48,881 nt of DNA, taken from the NCBI GenBank assembly GCA_002423895.1, contig DIOL01000010.1, forward strand, positions 19,599 to 68,479, read 5' to 3'. The translations under genes and the position numbers were made by a program. Source of the DNA: Bacteroidales bacterium UBA5515. GTDB taxonomy: Bacteria > Bacteroidota > Bacteroidia > Bacteroidales > P3. Below, in pieces: positions 23,809 to 32,671 of this stretch. The stretch's first letter is position 1; each line of letters opens with the position of its first letter. Under the pieces are notes generated by a model. It worked only from the letters and a program-made list of their open reading frames with translations. It was not told the DNA's origin and did no database searches.

Positions 23809-24795
23809 ATGAGTATAAGTACTAAGTTTATGGGCTTTGAAATAAAAAGTCCAATAGTTATAGGAAGTTGCGGATTGACAGCAAATATTGAAAATTTAAA
23901 GAAAATGGAAGCTGCTGGCGCAGGTGCTGTAATACTAAAATCGCTATTTGAGGAACAAATTACTCAAGAGATGAATGTTAACGTTAAAGTTTACAGTGCA
24001 AACTTTAGCGGTTATCCTGAAGCATATAATTATATTCAAGAACATACCAAAGGTCAAGCTATTGAAAAATACATACAACTAATTAAGGAAGCAAAAGCTA
24101 ATTTAACAATTCCTATTATTGCAAGTATTAATTGTATTACCGCTTCTGAATGGTTACCTTTTGTTAAAACTGTTGAAGAAGCAGGTGCTGATGGTATTGA
24201 ATTAAATATGTTTATTCTTCCTTCTGACATTAACATATCTCATGAAGACATTGAAAGACTTTATGAAGATATTATTCATATTATTAAAAGAGCTACTTCT
24301 CTTCCAATATCTTTAAAGATTAGTTCTTATTTTTCTTCTCTTACTCGTTTTGCTCAAAAAATTTCTTGGATGGGAATTACAAATTTGAATATTTTTAATC
24401 GTTTCTACCAATCTGATATTAATATAGATACTTTTGAAACGATACCTGTTGATATAAAAAGTAGTCACCACGAATTATACAATACTATAAGATGGACAGC
24501 TATCTTGTCTGAAGCAATTAGATGCGACTTAACTGCAGGAAATGGAGTACATAAACCTGAAGACGTAATTAAACTTTTGCTTGCAGGAGCTGACACTGTT
24601 CAAATTGTATCTGTTTTATATGATGAAGGAGTTAATTTTATAATTAATGCAAACAATAGGTTAGAAGAATGGATGAATGAAAAGGGTTATAGTTCCATAA
24701 GTCAGTTTAAAGGAAAGCTTGCAACTAAAGAAAATAAGAATGCTTCTGCATTCCATAGAGTTCAATTTATGAAATATTATTCTGGTATTGAATAA
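23809..24795 (+). CDS. Dihydroorotate dehydrogenase-like flavoprotein
   Basis: 328-aa TIM-barrel protein of the PyrD superfamily. N-terminus MSISTKFMGFEIKSPIVIGSCGLTANIENLKKMEAAGAGAVILKSLFEEQI matches class-1 DHODs (FMN-site Lys near 44). ADGIELNMFILPSD stands where genuine DHODs have the N-x-S-C-P-N loop with the catalytic Cys or Ser, and neither is present. SLKISSYFSSLTRFAQK carries the second FMN lysine. TAGNGVHKPEDVIKLLLAGADTVQIVS is the phosphate-binding end. It is therefore probably an oxidoreductase on another substrate. It is followed by a four-helix-bundle gene 77 bp downstream. Confidence 0.85.
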   Translation: MSISTKFMGFEIKSPIVIGSCGLTANIENLKKMEAAGAGAVILKSLFEEQITQEMNVNVKVYSANFSGYPEAYNYIQEHTKGQAIEKYIQLIKEAKANLTIPIIASINCITASEWLPFVKTVEEAGADGIELNMFILPSDINISHEDIERLYEDIIHIIKRATSLPISLKISSYFSSLTRFAQKISWMGITNLNIFNRFYQSDINIDTFETIPVDIKSSHHELYNTIRWTAILSEAIRCDLTAGNGVHKPEDVIKLLLAGADTVQIVSVLYDEGVNFIINANNRLEEWMNEKGYSSISQFKGKLATKENKNASAFHRVQFMKYYSGIE

Positions 24796-24872
24796 TCGGA
24801 AAACACTAAAACTATATTAAAAAAATATACTAAAAAGCAAACCAATTTACTTATTAAAAAACAACTGAATTT

Positions 24873-25325
24873 ATGGAAAATCAAAACAGACCTGTAAGTT
24901 TCTTTCGTTTTGAAGATTTAAGAGTTTATCACAAATCTTTAGATTATTTTAACTGGATTATTGAACAAGTAAAAGGTGATAATCCTTATGAACAGAAACT
25001 TATTCTTGAACCTTTAGCGAATGCTGCTATTAAAATTTCTGTTAATATTGCAGAAGGCTCTTCAAGACACAAACTTCAATTTGTTAACTTCTTAAAAGAT
25101 GCAAAAACTGCTGTTAGAGAATGCGTTGTTTTATCATCAATGGCATTCAAAGCTGGTGCATTTACAGAACAACAGTACGAACAATCAAAAGAAACTCTTG
25201 TTGAAATGACAAAGATGCTTGGAGCTATGATTGTTTCATTACAAAGAAGTACAAATCGCGAAGAAGCAGATATTGACCCAAAACAAGACTTCAATAATGT
25301 AGGTGAAGTTGATTTTGAATATTAG
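24873..25325 (+). CDS. Four-helix-bundle protein (23S rRNA intervening-sequence family)
   Basis: 150 aa, cytoplasmic. The family signature is clear: FRFEDLRVYHKSLDYFNWI, then LANAAIKISVNIAEGSSRHKLQFVNFLKDAKTAVRECVVLSSMAF. Relatives occur inside 23S rRNA genes, next to diversity-generating retroelements (bAvd), or alone as here. No rRNA or reverse transcriptase is near. The molecular role of solitary members is unknown; they form nucleic-acid-binding pentamers in known structures. Confidence 0.9.
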   Translation: MENQNRPVSFFRFEDLRVYHKSLDYFNWIIEQVKGDNPYEQKLILEPLANAAIKISVNIAEGSSRHKLQFVNFLKDAKTAVRECVVLSSMAFKAGAFTEQQYEQSKETLVEMTKMLGAMIVSLQRSTNREEADIDPKQDFNNVGEVDFEY

Positions 25326-25346
25326 AAAAATTCTATTTTCATTTAA

Positions 25347-25381
25347 TTTGATGCTTATTTGAGAGAATTGTTGTACATTTG
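25347..25381 (+). promoter_or_regulatory. Bacteroidota promoter of the holB operon
   Basis: TTTG at 25347-25350 and perfect -7 TACATTTG at 25374-25381; spacing 23 bp, at the long end of the accepted range. The ATG of holB follows at 25409. Confidence 0.6.
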
Positions 25382-25408
25382 TCTTCCTAAAAGGATAGAT
25401 ATATATTT

Positions 25409-26470
25409 ATGCAATTCTCTCAAATTATTGAGCAACACGATTTAATAAATTCTCTAATACGAATAGCAGACAACAAAAGAGTTAGTCATGCTCAATTGCT
25501 TTTTGGAGAAGAGACTTCAAAAGCTTTTGCTTTAGCATTGGCTTATGCTCAATATCTGAATTGCACCAATAAGCAAAGATTCTCTCCCGAAGATAATAGT
25601 TTAATTATTGCTGACTCTTGTGGAGAATGCCTTTCTTGCAAAAAGATTTCAAAATTATCTCATCCCGACCTGCATTTAATTTTTCCTAATACAACGACTA
25701 AAAAAATTGATTCTAAAAATTCATCAGAACTTCTTCTTAATGAGTTTAGAGAATTTGTTTTAAATAATCAAGGAGTTATTAAATTAAATGACTGGTATGA
25801 TTTTCTGGATGTAGGTAATAAACAAGGATTAATTAATGTTAGAGATGCTAATAATATAATTAAATCTTTAAGCATTAAATCATATGAAGCAGAATATAAG
25901 ATTGTAATTATTTGGTGTGTTGATAAATTGCACTATGAAGCAGCTCCAAAACTTCTTAAAACCTTAGAAGAGCCCTACGAAAACACATTGTTTTTGCTTA
26001 TAACTGACGACAGAGAAAATATTCTACCAACTATTATTTCAAGAACTCAATTAATTAAATTACCAAATATAAATCAAAAAAACACCTCCGATAATAAGTA
26101 CATGCTATTATTCATTCAATGGATTAGGAGTTGTTTTTATTATCGTTCAAATATTGCAGATATAATAAAAATTATTGAAGCAGATATTGTTAAATTAGGA
26201 AGAGAAGAACAAAAGCAACTTTTAAGCTTTTCAATTGAAGTGTTTCAAAACAGTTTCTTATTGAAAACAGGATTAAAAAATAATAATTTATTAGAAAATA
26301 CAGACCCAACTTTTAGAAATAACTTCCCAAACTATATTACTGAAAACAACATAGAAAAAATATACAAAGAAATAGATAAATCAATTTTACATATAGAAAG
26401 AAATGGTAATGCCAAGATAGTATTTTTGGACTTATCAATTCAATTAGGCTTTTTATTAATGAATAATTAA
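25409..26470 (+). CDS. holB: DNA polymerase III delta-prime subunit
   Basis: 353-aa clamp-loader ATPase-like subunit. The Walker A region is degenerate (LFGEETSKAF) as in all delta-prime proteins. The zinc module is intact: Cys52, then Cys71, Cys74 and Cys77 in DSCGECLSC. Downstream come HPDLHLIFP, the sensor/VDKLHYEAAPKLLKTLEEPYENTLFLLITDD segment (about 173-205) and the SRTQLIKLP switch. First gene of an operon with ricT, gldH and PBP1A, with intergenic gaps of 2 and 5 nt and a 1-nt overlap. The C-terminal collar domain is poorly conserved, as usual. Confidence 0.9.
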   Translation: MQFSQIIEQHDLINSLIRIADNKRVSHAQLLFGEETSKAFALALAYAQYLNCTNKQRFSPEDNSLIIADSCGECLSCKKISKLSHPDLHLIFPNTTTKKIDSKNSSELLLNEFREFVLNNQGVIKLNDWYDFLDVGNKQGLINVRDANNIIKSLSIKSYEAEYKIVIIWCVDKLHYEAAPKLLKTLEEPYENTLFLLITDDRENILPTIISRTQLIKLPNINQKNTSDNKYMLLFIQWIRSCFYYRSNIADIIKIIEADIVKLGREEQKQLLSFSIEVFQNSFLLKTGLKNNNLLENTDPTFRNNFPNYITENNIEKIYKEIDKSILHIERNGNAKIVFLDLSIQLGFLLMNN

Positions 26471-26472
26471 AA

Positions 26473-27750
26473 ATGAATATAGAAGAAATAGAAAATAATG
26501 AGGCAGAAAACACTAATGATAATGAACAAATAGACATTATCAGTGAAGAGGAGATAAGAGAATATATTGACAGTTCAAAAGAAAGTGCTGGTTGCAAGCA
26601 AACTGAACATCTTAAAGCTGATGAAGAAAAAGAAATTGTTTTTGGAGAACAGTTTGCACATCCTTATTATGATGAAGATCCAGATGTAGGGAAAAACAAA
26701 TTCACTCCTTCCATTATGCTTACTCGAGGCTGTATTAATGTGCCTCAATCTTATATTCCAGTCAATAAACTTGAACTGGATAGGAACTCAAAACTTTCCA
26801 TTCACGATTGGATGAGTAATATTAAACCTCCATTTGTTGAAAATAACTTTGATTGTGTTGAAGTAAGATTCAAAAACTCAAAAAAGGATTTCTTCCGTTT
26901 GCCTGAAGGATTAGAAATTACAGAAGGAGATGTTGTTGCTGTTGAAGGTTACCCTGGACATGATATTGGAATAGTTACTCTAATTGGTGAACTTTGCAGA
27001 GTTCAAATGAAAAGGAAGAAAGTTAATCCTGAAGCTGACACAATAAAAAAGCTATACAGAAGAGCAAAAGCTGCAGATATTGAAAAATGGATTCAATCAA
27101 TAGAAAGAGAAGACAAAACTCTTTTCAAGACCAGAGATATTATCAACAAACTTAACCTTGATATGAAAATAAATGATGTAGAATATCAAGGAGATAATAC
27201 TAAGGCTATTTTCTATTATACAGCTGATGACAGAGTGGATTTCCGTCAACTGATCAAACTTCTTGCAGATGAGTTTAGAGTTAGAATTGAAATGAAGCAA
27301 ATTGGTGCTCGTCAAGAAGCTTCTCGTCTTGGTGGAATTGGAACATGTGGTAGAGAGCTTTGTTGCAGTTGCTGGTTAAACACTTTCAACTCTGTTTCAA
27401 CTCAAGTTGCAAGAGTTCAACAAATCTTTTCCAATCCTCAAAAATTGGCAGGGCAATGTGGAAAACTTAAATGTTGTTTGAATTTTGAATACGATGTTTA
27501 TTTAGATGAATTAAAATCATTTCCTGAAATTGGAGTACCTATTTTCACTAAAAAAGGAAAAGCAAATTACATAAAGACAAATGTTTTTCGCAGAGTGATG
27601 TGGTATATTTATGAAGGAAGTTCTGATTTCATTATGCTTTCAGTTGATGATGTTAAGAAATTAATCAACATGAATAAGAAACGTCAACCAATTGACAACC
27701 TTGAAGCTTATCAAATTAAAGCTGAACCAAAAACAAATCCTAATATTTAA
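26473..27750 (+). CDS. ricT: PSP1-domain protein, RicT/YaaT-like
   Basis: 425 aa, cytoplasmic. Acidic low-complexity N-terminus (1-60). The PSP1 domain lies at about 130-330, with VEVRFKNSKKDFFRLPEGLEITEGDVVAVEG at its start. Two cysteine clusters, GTCGRELCCSCWL (about 290) and GQCGKLKCCLNFE (about 330), match the Fe-S-binding cysteines of RicT in the Bacillus RicAFT complex, which promotes RNA maturation. Position directly after holB is the usual context of this family. RicA and RicF partners are not visible here. Confidence 0.9.
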   Translation: MNIEEIENNEAENTNDNEQIDIISEEEIREYIDSSKESAGCKQTEHLKADEEKEIVFGEQFAHPYYDEDPDVGKNKFTPSIMLTRGCINVPQSYIPVNKLELDRNSKLSIHDWMSNIKPPFVENNFDCVEVRFKNSKKDFFRLPEGLEITEGDVVAVEGYPGHDIGIVTLIGELCRVQMKRKKVNPEADTIKKLYRRAKAADIEKWIQSIEREDKTLFKTRDIINKLNLDMKINDVEYQGDNTKAIFYYTADDRVDFRQLIKLLADEFRVRIEMKQIGARQEASRLGGIGTCGRELCCSCWLNTFNSVSTQVARVQQIFSNPQKLAGQCGKLKCCLNFEYDVYLDELKSFPEIGVPIFTKKGKANYIKTNVFRRVMWYIYEGSSDFIMLSVDDVKKLINMNKKRQPIDNLEAYQIKAEPKTNPNI

Positions 27751-27755
27751 TTAAT

Positions 27756-28247
27756 ATGAAAAAGGTATTATTCGGATTTATTCTTTTTTCAATAACTCTA
27801 TTTTTCACAAGTTGCAACCCAGATGTTGTGTATGATGAAAACAAAAAAGTGAGTGAAAAGGGTTGGAATATGAATGAGAGATTAGAATTTGAGGTTAATA
27901 TTAAAGACACAATGAGGCTTTATGATTTTGCAATAAACCTTAGAAACACAACCGACTATCCAAATTCCAATATATTCTTTTTCATCAAAACAATTTATCC
28001 TGATGGTTCTATAACCAAATGCGATACTGTTGAATGCTATGTGGCTTATTTGGATGGCACTTGGACTGGAAAAGGAAGTGGGAGAATAAAAGATAATAGA
28101 TTCTGGTTTACTCAGAAAGTTATTTTCCCAATGAAAGGAGTTTATAGATTTGAAGTGCAACAAGCAACAAGAGACTCTAACTTAGTTGGAATATCTGATG
28201 TTGGTTTGCATATTGAATATCATAATCAAAATAGAAATAAAAAATAA
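27756..28247 (+). CDS. gldH: Gliding-motility lipoprotein GldH
   Basis: 163-aa lipoprotein, lipobox FTSC (Cys20). The body matches GldH: VVYDENKKVSEKGWNMNERLEFEVNIKDTMRLYDFAINLRNTTDYPNSNIFFFIKT and a C-terminal FPMKGVYRFEVQQATRD. GldH was found as a gliding gene in Flavobacterium but is widespread in non-gliding Bacteroidota, so it does not prove motility. It lies between ricT and PBP1A, the usual order in the phylum. Stop and next start share one base (TAATG). Confidence 0.92.
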   Translation: MKKVLFGFILFSITLFFTSCNPDVVYDENKKVSEKGWNMNERLEFEVNIKDTMRLYDFAINLRNTTDYPNSNIFFFIKTIYPDGSITKCDTVECYVAYLDGTWTGKGSGRIKDNRFWFTQKVIFPMKGVYRFEVQQATRDSNLVGISDVGLHIEYHNQNRNKK

Positions 28248-30538
28248 TGGCTCAAAATAAAACAGATAAAAGGAAAAAAGACAGCAATAATTTTTCTATC
28301 TATGTAAGGAGAATGTGGAAGATTTTTGGAGCTTTCATGGTTTTTCTTTTCCTGTTTTTCTTCTTTTTGTCTTTAGGATGGTTAGGATTTATGCCTTCCT
28401 TTGAACAATTGGAAAACCCTAATTCAAACTTAGCATCAGAAGTATATTCTGCCGATGGAGAAATATTAGGATATATTGGAATTCAAAATCGTTCTAATGT
28501 TCAGTATTCTGAATTACCAAAAAACGTAATAGATGCATTAATTGCCACAGAGGATGTTAGATTTTATAAACATTCAGGCATTGACTTCAGAAGCTTATTT
28601 AGAGTTTTGGGTAAAACTGTTTTGGGTGGAGATAGAGGCTCAGGTGGTGGTAGTACAATTACCCAACAATTGGCTAAAAACCTTTTCCCAAGAGATCAAA
28701 AAACAAAGATAGGAGTTATTTACTCTAAATTAAAAGAATGGGTTGTTGCCATCAAACTTGAAAGAAACTATACTAAGGAAGAAATTCTTACAATGTATTT
28801 GAATACTGTTGACTTTGGAAGCAATGCTTTTGGAATTAAAACAGCAGCAAGAACATTCTTCGACAAACTTCCTTCCGAACTGAAAACAGAGGAAGCTGCA
28901 ACATTAATTGGACTTTTAAGAGCCCCTACTGCATATAATCCCGTTAGAAGAAATGAGCGTTCAAAGGAAAGAAGAAATACCGTATTGTCTCAAATGGCAA
29001 AATATGGTTTTTTAGAAGAGGATAAAGCAGAAAAGCTTAAGCAAACTCCTTTGGACATTAGCCATTATAACCCACAATCTCATGATGAAGGAATTGCAAC
29101 ATATTTCAGAGAATATGTAAGAAACTATATAAAAGAATGGAGTAAAACTCATAAAAAACAAAATGGAGAACCTTATGATGTTCATAGAGATGGTTTAAGA
29201 ATATATACGACCATTGATTCAAGAATGCAACGCTATGCAGAAGAAGCAGTAAAAGAACATTTCAAAACTCTTCAGAAACAATTTTTTGCTCACACAAAAG
29301 GATATGCCTCAGCTCCATTTACAGGAATTTCAAAAGATGAAATAGAAAAAGCATATATTCAATCTATGCGTAATTCAGAACGCTATCAAACAATGAAACT
29401 TGAAGGATATTCTGATAAAGAAATCAGACAAGTTTTTAATGAAAAGATAGAAATGAGAGTTTTTTCTTGGGATGGGGCAAAAGATACTGTAATGAGTCCT
29501 TGGGATTCACTAAAATACTATAAGTATTTTCTTAATACAGGTATGGTTTCCATTGAGCCTCAAACAGGATACGTTAAGGTATATGTTGGAGGAATTGACT
29601 ATAAATATTTCAAATTTGATAACGCTGTTCAAGGACAAAGACAAGTTGGGTCAACATTTAAACCATTTGTTTATGCTGCAGCAATGAGAGACAATGAACT
29701 ATCTCCATGTTTTGCTCTTCCAAATCTTCCAGTAACTTTTGAAGATTATGATAATTGGACTCCAAGAAACTCCAACGACACAAGAGAAGGAGAAATGATA
29801 ACCCTAAAATGGGCTTTAGCAAATTCAGTCAACTATATTTCAGCTAATTTAATTAAAAACTACACAACGCCCAGCTCAGTTATTTCTTTAGTAAGAAAGA
29901 TGGGTATTAAATCAGCCATTCCTGCTGTACCTTCAATAAGTTTGGGAACATGCGATTTGTCAGTAATTGAAATGGCTCAAGCAATGGCTACATTAGCTAA
30001 TAAAGGAACTCATATTGAACCAATCTTTATTACAAAGATAACCGATAATAAAGGAGTTGTTTTGGATGCAGTAAAATCAAAATCAAATGTTGCACTTGAC
30101 CAACAAACCTCCTACTTGGTATTAGACCTTATGAAAGGAGTTGTTGAAAGTGGAACAGGTAGAAGATTGAGATATATTTACAATTTAAGAAGTACAATTG
30201 CTGGGAAAACTGGAACAACAGATAATAATTCCGATGGTTGGTTTATTGGTATTAATCCAAAATTAGCAACAGCTGTTTGGGTTGGAGGTGAATTGCGTTC
30301 AATACATTTCCGTTCTACAGCCTTAGGTCAAGGAGCAGCAATGGCTTTACCTGTTTATGGTTTGTTTATGAAACGATGCGAAAGAGATAACTCTTTGAAA
30401 TTCTATCAAGGTGACTTTACCTCTCCAGAAACTATAAGCATTGAAATGGATTGTAGTAAATACTTGGAAGAAATCAACACCGACTACTCAACCTCAACTC
30501 AAACAACAACTCAATCGGAATATAATAAGAACTGGTAG
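28247..30538 (+). CDS. mrcA: Penicillin-binding protein 1A, bifunctional
   Basis: 763-aa class-A PBP that polymerises and crosslinks peptidoglycan at the inner membrane. Cytoplasmic tail 1-25, membrane helix about 26-48. Glycosyltransferase domain: EDVRFYKHSGID (catalytic Glu near 101), GGSTITQQLAKNLF and KEEILTMYLNTVDFG. Transpeptidase domain: catalytic STFK near 467, SVN near 526, KTGTT near 653. Domains are complete. The Ser/Thr-rich end (about 745-760) is disordered. Last gene of the holB operon. Confidence 0.95.
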   Translation: MAQNKTDKRKKDSNNFSIYVRRMWKIFGAFMVFLFLFFFFLSLGWLGFMPSFEQLENPNSNLASEVYSADGEILGYIGIQNRSNVQYSELPKNVIDALIATEDVRFYKHSGIDFRSLFRVLGKTVLGGDRGSGGGSTITQQLAKNLFPRDQKTKIGVIYSKLKEWVVAIKLERNYTKEEILTMYLNTVDFGSNAFGIKTAARTFFDKLPSELKTEEAATLIGLLRAPTAYNPVRRNERSKERRNTVLSQMAKYGFLEEDKAEKLKQTPLDISHYNPQSHDEGIATYFREYVRNYIKEWSKTHKKQNGEPYDVHRDGLRIYTTIDSRMQRYAEEAVKEHFKTLQKQFFAHTKGYASAPFTGISKDEIEKAYIQSMRNSERYQTMKLEGYSDKEIRQVFNEKIEMRVFSWDGAKDTVMSPWDSLKYYKYFLNTGMVSIEPQTGYVKVYVGGIDYKYFKFDNAVQGQRQVGSTFKPFVYAAAMRDNELSPCFALPNLPVTFEDYDNWTPRNSNDTREGEMITLKWALANSVNYISANLIKNYTTPSSVISLVRKMGIKSAIPAVPSISLGTCDLSVIEMAQAMATLANKGTHIEPIFITKITDNKGVVLDAVKSKSNVALDQQTSYLVLDLMKGVVESGTGRRLRYIYNLRSTIAGKTGTTDNNSDGWFIGINPKLATAVWVGGELRSIHFRSTALGQGAAMALPVYGLFMKRCERDNSLKFYQGDFTSPETISIEMDCSKYLEEINTDYSTSTQTTTQSEYNKNW

Positions 30539-30631
30539 TAAATACAATTATTTATTTCTTCCCATTATTCTAAAATTTATATCCTAAAGAAAGTAATATT
30601 CAAAATTGGAATATTTATAAGAGATTTGATT

Positions 30632-31552
30632 TTAATTCTTAATCAATTTCTTCCGAATATATCCCTTATTAGTATTTACTCCTAATATATAAACTCCCTT
30701 TGAAAAAGAATTAATATCAAGAGTTTTTTCCTTTTGCTTTACATTAGTTTGATAAACCTTTTGACCAAGGGAATTAAATACTTCAATAGAATTAATAATA
30801 TTCTCCGAACTTATATTTACTTCTTTACTTGTTGGGTTAGGATAAAGAGTAATTGAATTATCTTCCTCTATTATATCATTAAGTCCTGCAAATGGATTAC
30901 TGCAATTAGTTATATATTCTGACATATATTGCAAATCTCCATTATGTTCATAACACAAAAGCTCTCCTGTAGCAGTTGATTTAATCGCTAATCTTGTAAC
31001 AATATCAAATAGTAATCCAAATTCATCACCTATACCTTCAATAATTTTACAAACTAAATTAGTTGGATTCCAAATACTGGTTAAATAAAATTGTTTTCTT
31101 GGAATTCCTTCAATCTCTACAGTATCAATATATCCAACAATAAATTCCATTATTCCAGCACTTTGAAAATAGAAAGTATCTCCAACTGAAAGAGAAAAAT
31201 CAAATAGCATTCCATTACGCCAATCTTCATTATCATAACCTGAACTACCTTTGTAAAAGACTTGTTTTTGTTCATTCTCTCTTAATCCTCCAATACATTC
31301 AGAAGATAAAGGATTAAAAACAGAGTCAGTAAACCAATAGAGTTTCTTATATGATAACCCCTCAATTAAAGTATCCTCTTCCGTTAGAGCAAACCTATTA
31401 TAATGTCTATATCCTTCAGTTGCAGTAGTAGTTGTCCAAATCTGAACACCAGGTTTAACCATTGGGATATATTCATAATCTTGTGCATTAAGATTTAATG
31501 CAAATAGAGTTATTAAAAACCCTAATACTAATTTATAAACATTTGTTTTCAT
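30632..31552 (-). CDS. T9SS type-A cargo protein
   Basis: 306 aa. Sec signal peptide (MKTNVYKLVLGFLITLFALNLNAQ). The central 200 residues are a secreted domain with several single cysteines (SECIGGL, NLVCKIIEG, LLCYEH, ITNC) and no family I can name. The C-terminal 75 residues are a type-A T9SS sorting domain: ITLYPNPTSKEVNISS, INSIEVFNSLGQKVYQTN, LDINSFSKGVYILGVNTNKGYIRKKLIKN. It is thus expected to be exported across the outer membrane and cleaved or attached to the surface. Nine bp separate it from the upstream lipoprotein gene. Confidence 0.9.
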   Translation of the reverse strand: MKTNVYKLVLGFLITLFALNLNAQDYEYIPMVKPGVQIWTTTTATEGYRHYNRFALTEEDTLIEGLSYKKLYWFTDSVFNPLSSECIGGLRENEQKQVFYKGSSGYDNEDWRNGMLFDFSLSVGDTFYFQSAGIMEFIVGYIDTVEIEGIPRKQFYLTSIWNPTNLVCKIIEGIGDEFGLLFDIVTRLAIKSTATGELLCYEHNGDLQYMSEYITNCSNPFAGLNDIIEEDNSITLYPNPTSKEVNISSENIINSIEVFNSLGQKVYQTNVKQKEKTLDINSFSKGVYILGVNTNKGYIRKKLIKN

Positions 31553-31561
31553 TGCAATTAT

Positions 31562-32053
31562 TTATTTCAAATTCATAGTATCACGACTAATTTGTTTAAA
31601 GTAAAATGTGCCTATTGTGTCATTGAAATTTGTATCAGAGGAGTAAATTCCAACAAAATCATATTTAGAGAAAGCTGAAATATAATTATATCTATACTTT
31701 CCTTTCATTCTTTTATTAGGTCTTAAAGGAACACCATGATTACTTAATTCATAGTAGTAATCTCCTCTTTTGTGCATTTCTGCATAACTTATTATACTTG
31801 GACCAATATATCCCCAAATAAGAAAAGATTTATCTTTAAAACTTCTAAATGTATAATGAGAATATAAATCAGGGTAATAAATAAATTTGCTATAATTAGT
31901 ATTTTCATTCAATATATAAGTTCCCCATAATTCATTGGAAGGATAATCAGTAGTATTTTGATGGGTTGTATCTTCCGAATCATCATTATTATCTTTGCAA
32001 GAATAAATAACAGGGATTAGAAAAACTAATAAAATAAATAGTAACTTCTTCAT
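31562..32053 (-). CDS. Lipoprotein of unknown function
   Basis: 163 aa with lipobox IYSC (Cys19) and an Asp/Asn/Thr-rich linker (KDNNDDSEDTTHQNTTDYP). The mature domain contains WGTYILNENTNYSKFIYYPDLYSHYTF and RGDYYYELSNHGVPL and looks lipocalin-like or beta-rich, but no family is recognised. It probably shares a transcript with the T9SS cargo 9 bp downstream. Confidence 0.75.
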   Translation of the reverse strand: MKKLLFILLVFLIPVIYSCKDNNDDSEDTTHQNTTDYPSNELWGTYILNENTNYSKFIYYPDLYSHYTFRSFKDKSFLIWGYIGPSIISYAEMHKRGDYYYELSNHGVPLRPNKRMKGKYRYNYISAFSKYDFVGIYSSDTNFNDTIGTFYFKQISRDTMNLK

Positions 32054-32299
32054 TTTACACCTCCTTTTGATGGATTAAATTATTTTCAATACTGAGAAAT
32101 ATTGGCTCTTGATTTGATTGTTTTAATATAATGATAAAAGCAAAAAAAGTTAAGGCTATTATAGATATAATAACGAAGAAAGGGAATAAGATATAATAAA
32201 TATAAGCTATCATTGGAATAAAACTTATAATTTTTGCAAATCTAATAATTTATTTCCTAAGTATCTAATAATTTATGAAGAAAGTTTTTCTTTTTGAGT

Positions 32300-32607
32300 G
32301 ATTATGCCTTATTTATATAAGGAAATAGCTTACTTAAATCAAGGAAAAACTTATTTATATAAGGAATAAATTCAGTAAGGTGGCACCATACTATAAGTAA
32401 GGTGGCATGTTACTTTAGTAAGGTCGTACGTTACTATCAGTATGGTCGTACCTTATTTAATTAAGGTCGTACCATAACAGTGTTATGGTCGTACCATAGT
32501 GATGTTATGGTACGACCATAGCAAATTTAAACCTTATCTTATTCAATTTTTATAAGGTTTTAGCAAAGAATATTAAGGAGTTAGCAAATAGAAATAAGGA
32601 GTTAGGG
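32300..32607. repeat. Long 21-22-bp array with shared leader and trailer
   Basis: It occupies half of the 618-bp gap 32054-32671. Leader units (ttatttatataagga) start at 32309 and 32351, two periods apart. Main cores: ggtggca at 32379 and 32401; ggtcgta at 32422, 32444, 32465 and 32487; ggtacga at 32509. Trailer 32523-32561 is followed by two further 21-bp units, ttagcaaa...aaggag, at 32560-32580 and 32581-32601. Leader and trailer match the 20.6-kb element. The stretch 32054-32299 shows only AT-rich sequence with no clear feature. Confidence 0.85.
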
Positions 32608-32645
32608 AAAAAAATATAGGCAATCCAAAATTTGAATTGCCTTTA
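32606..32645 (-). terminator. Terminator of the surE-lpxB operon
   Basis: Stem aggcaat / attgcct (32618-32624 with 32636-32642), followed in the minus direction by a run of seven T. It lies 30 bp after the stop of the last gene (32672). Confidence 0.75.
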
Positions 32646-32671
32646 TTATTTATTTAGTTACTAACTAATAT

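Noticed and set aside
24873..25325. Accessory protein (bAvd) of a diversity-generating retroelement
   Set aside because: The protein belongs to the right fold family, but no reverse transcriptase, template repeat or variable repeat is nearby.
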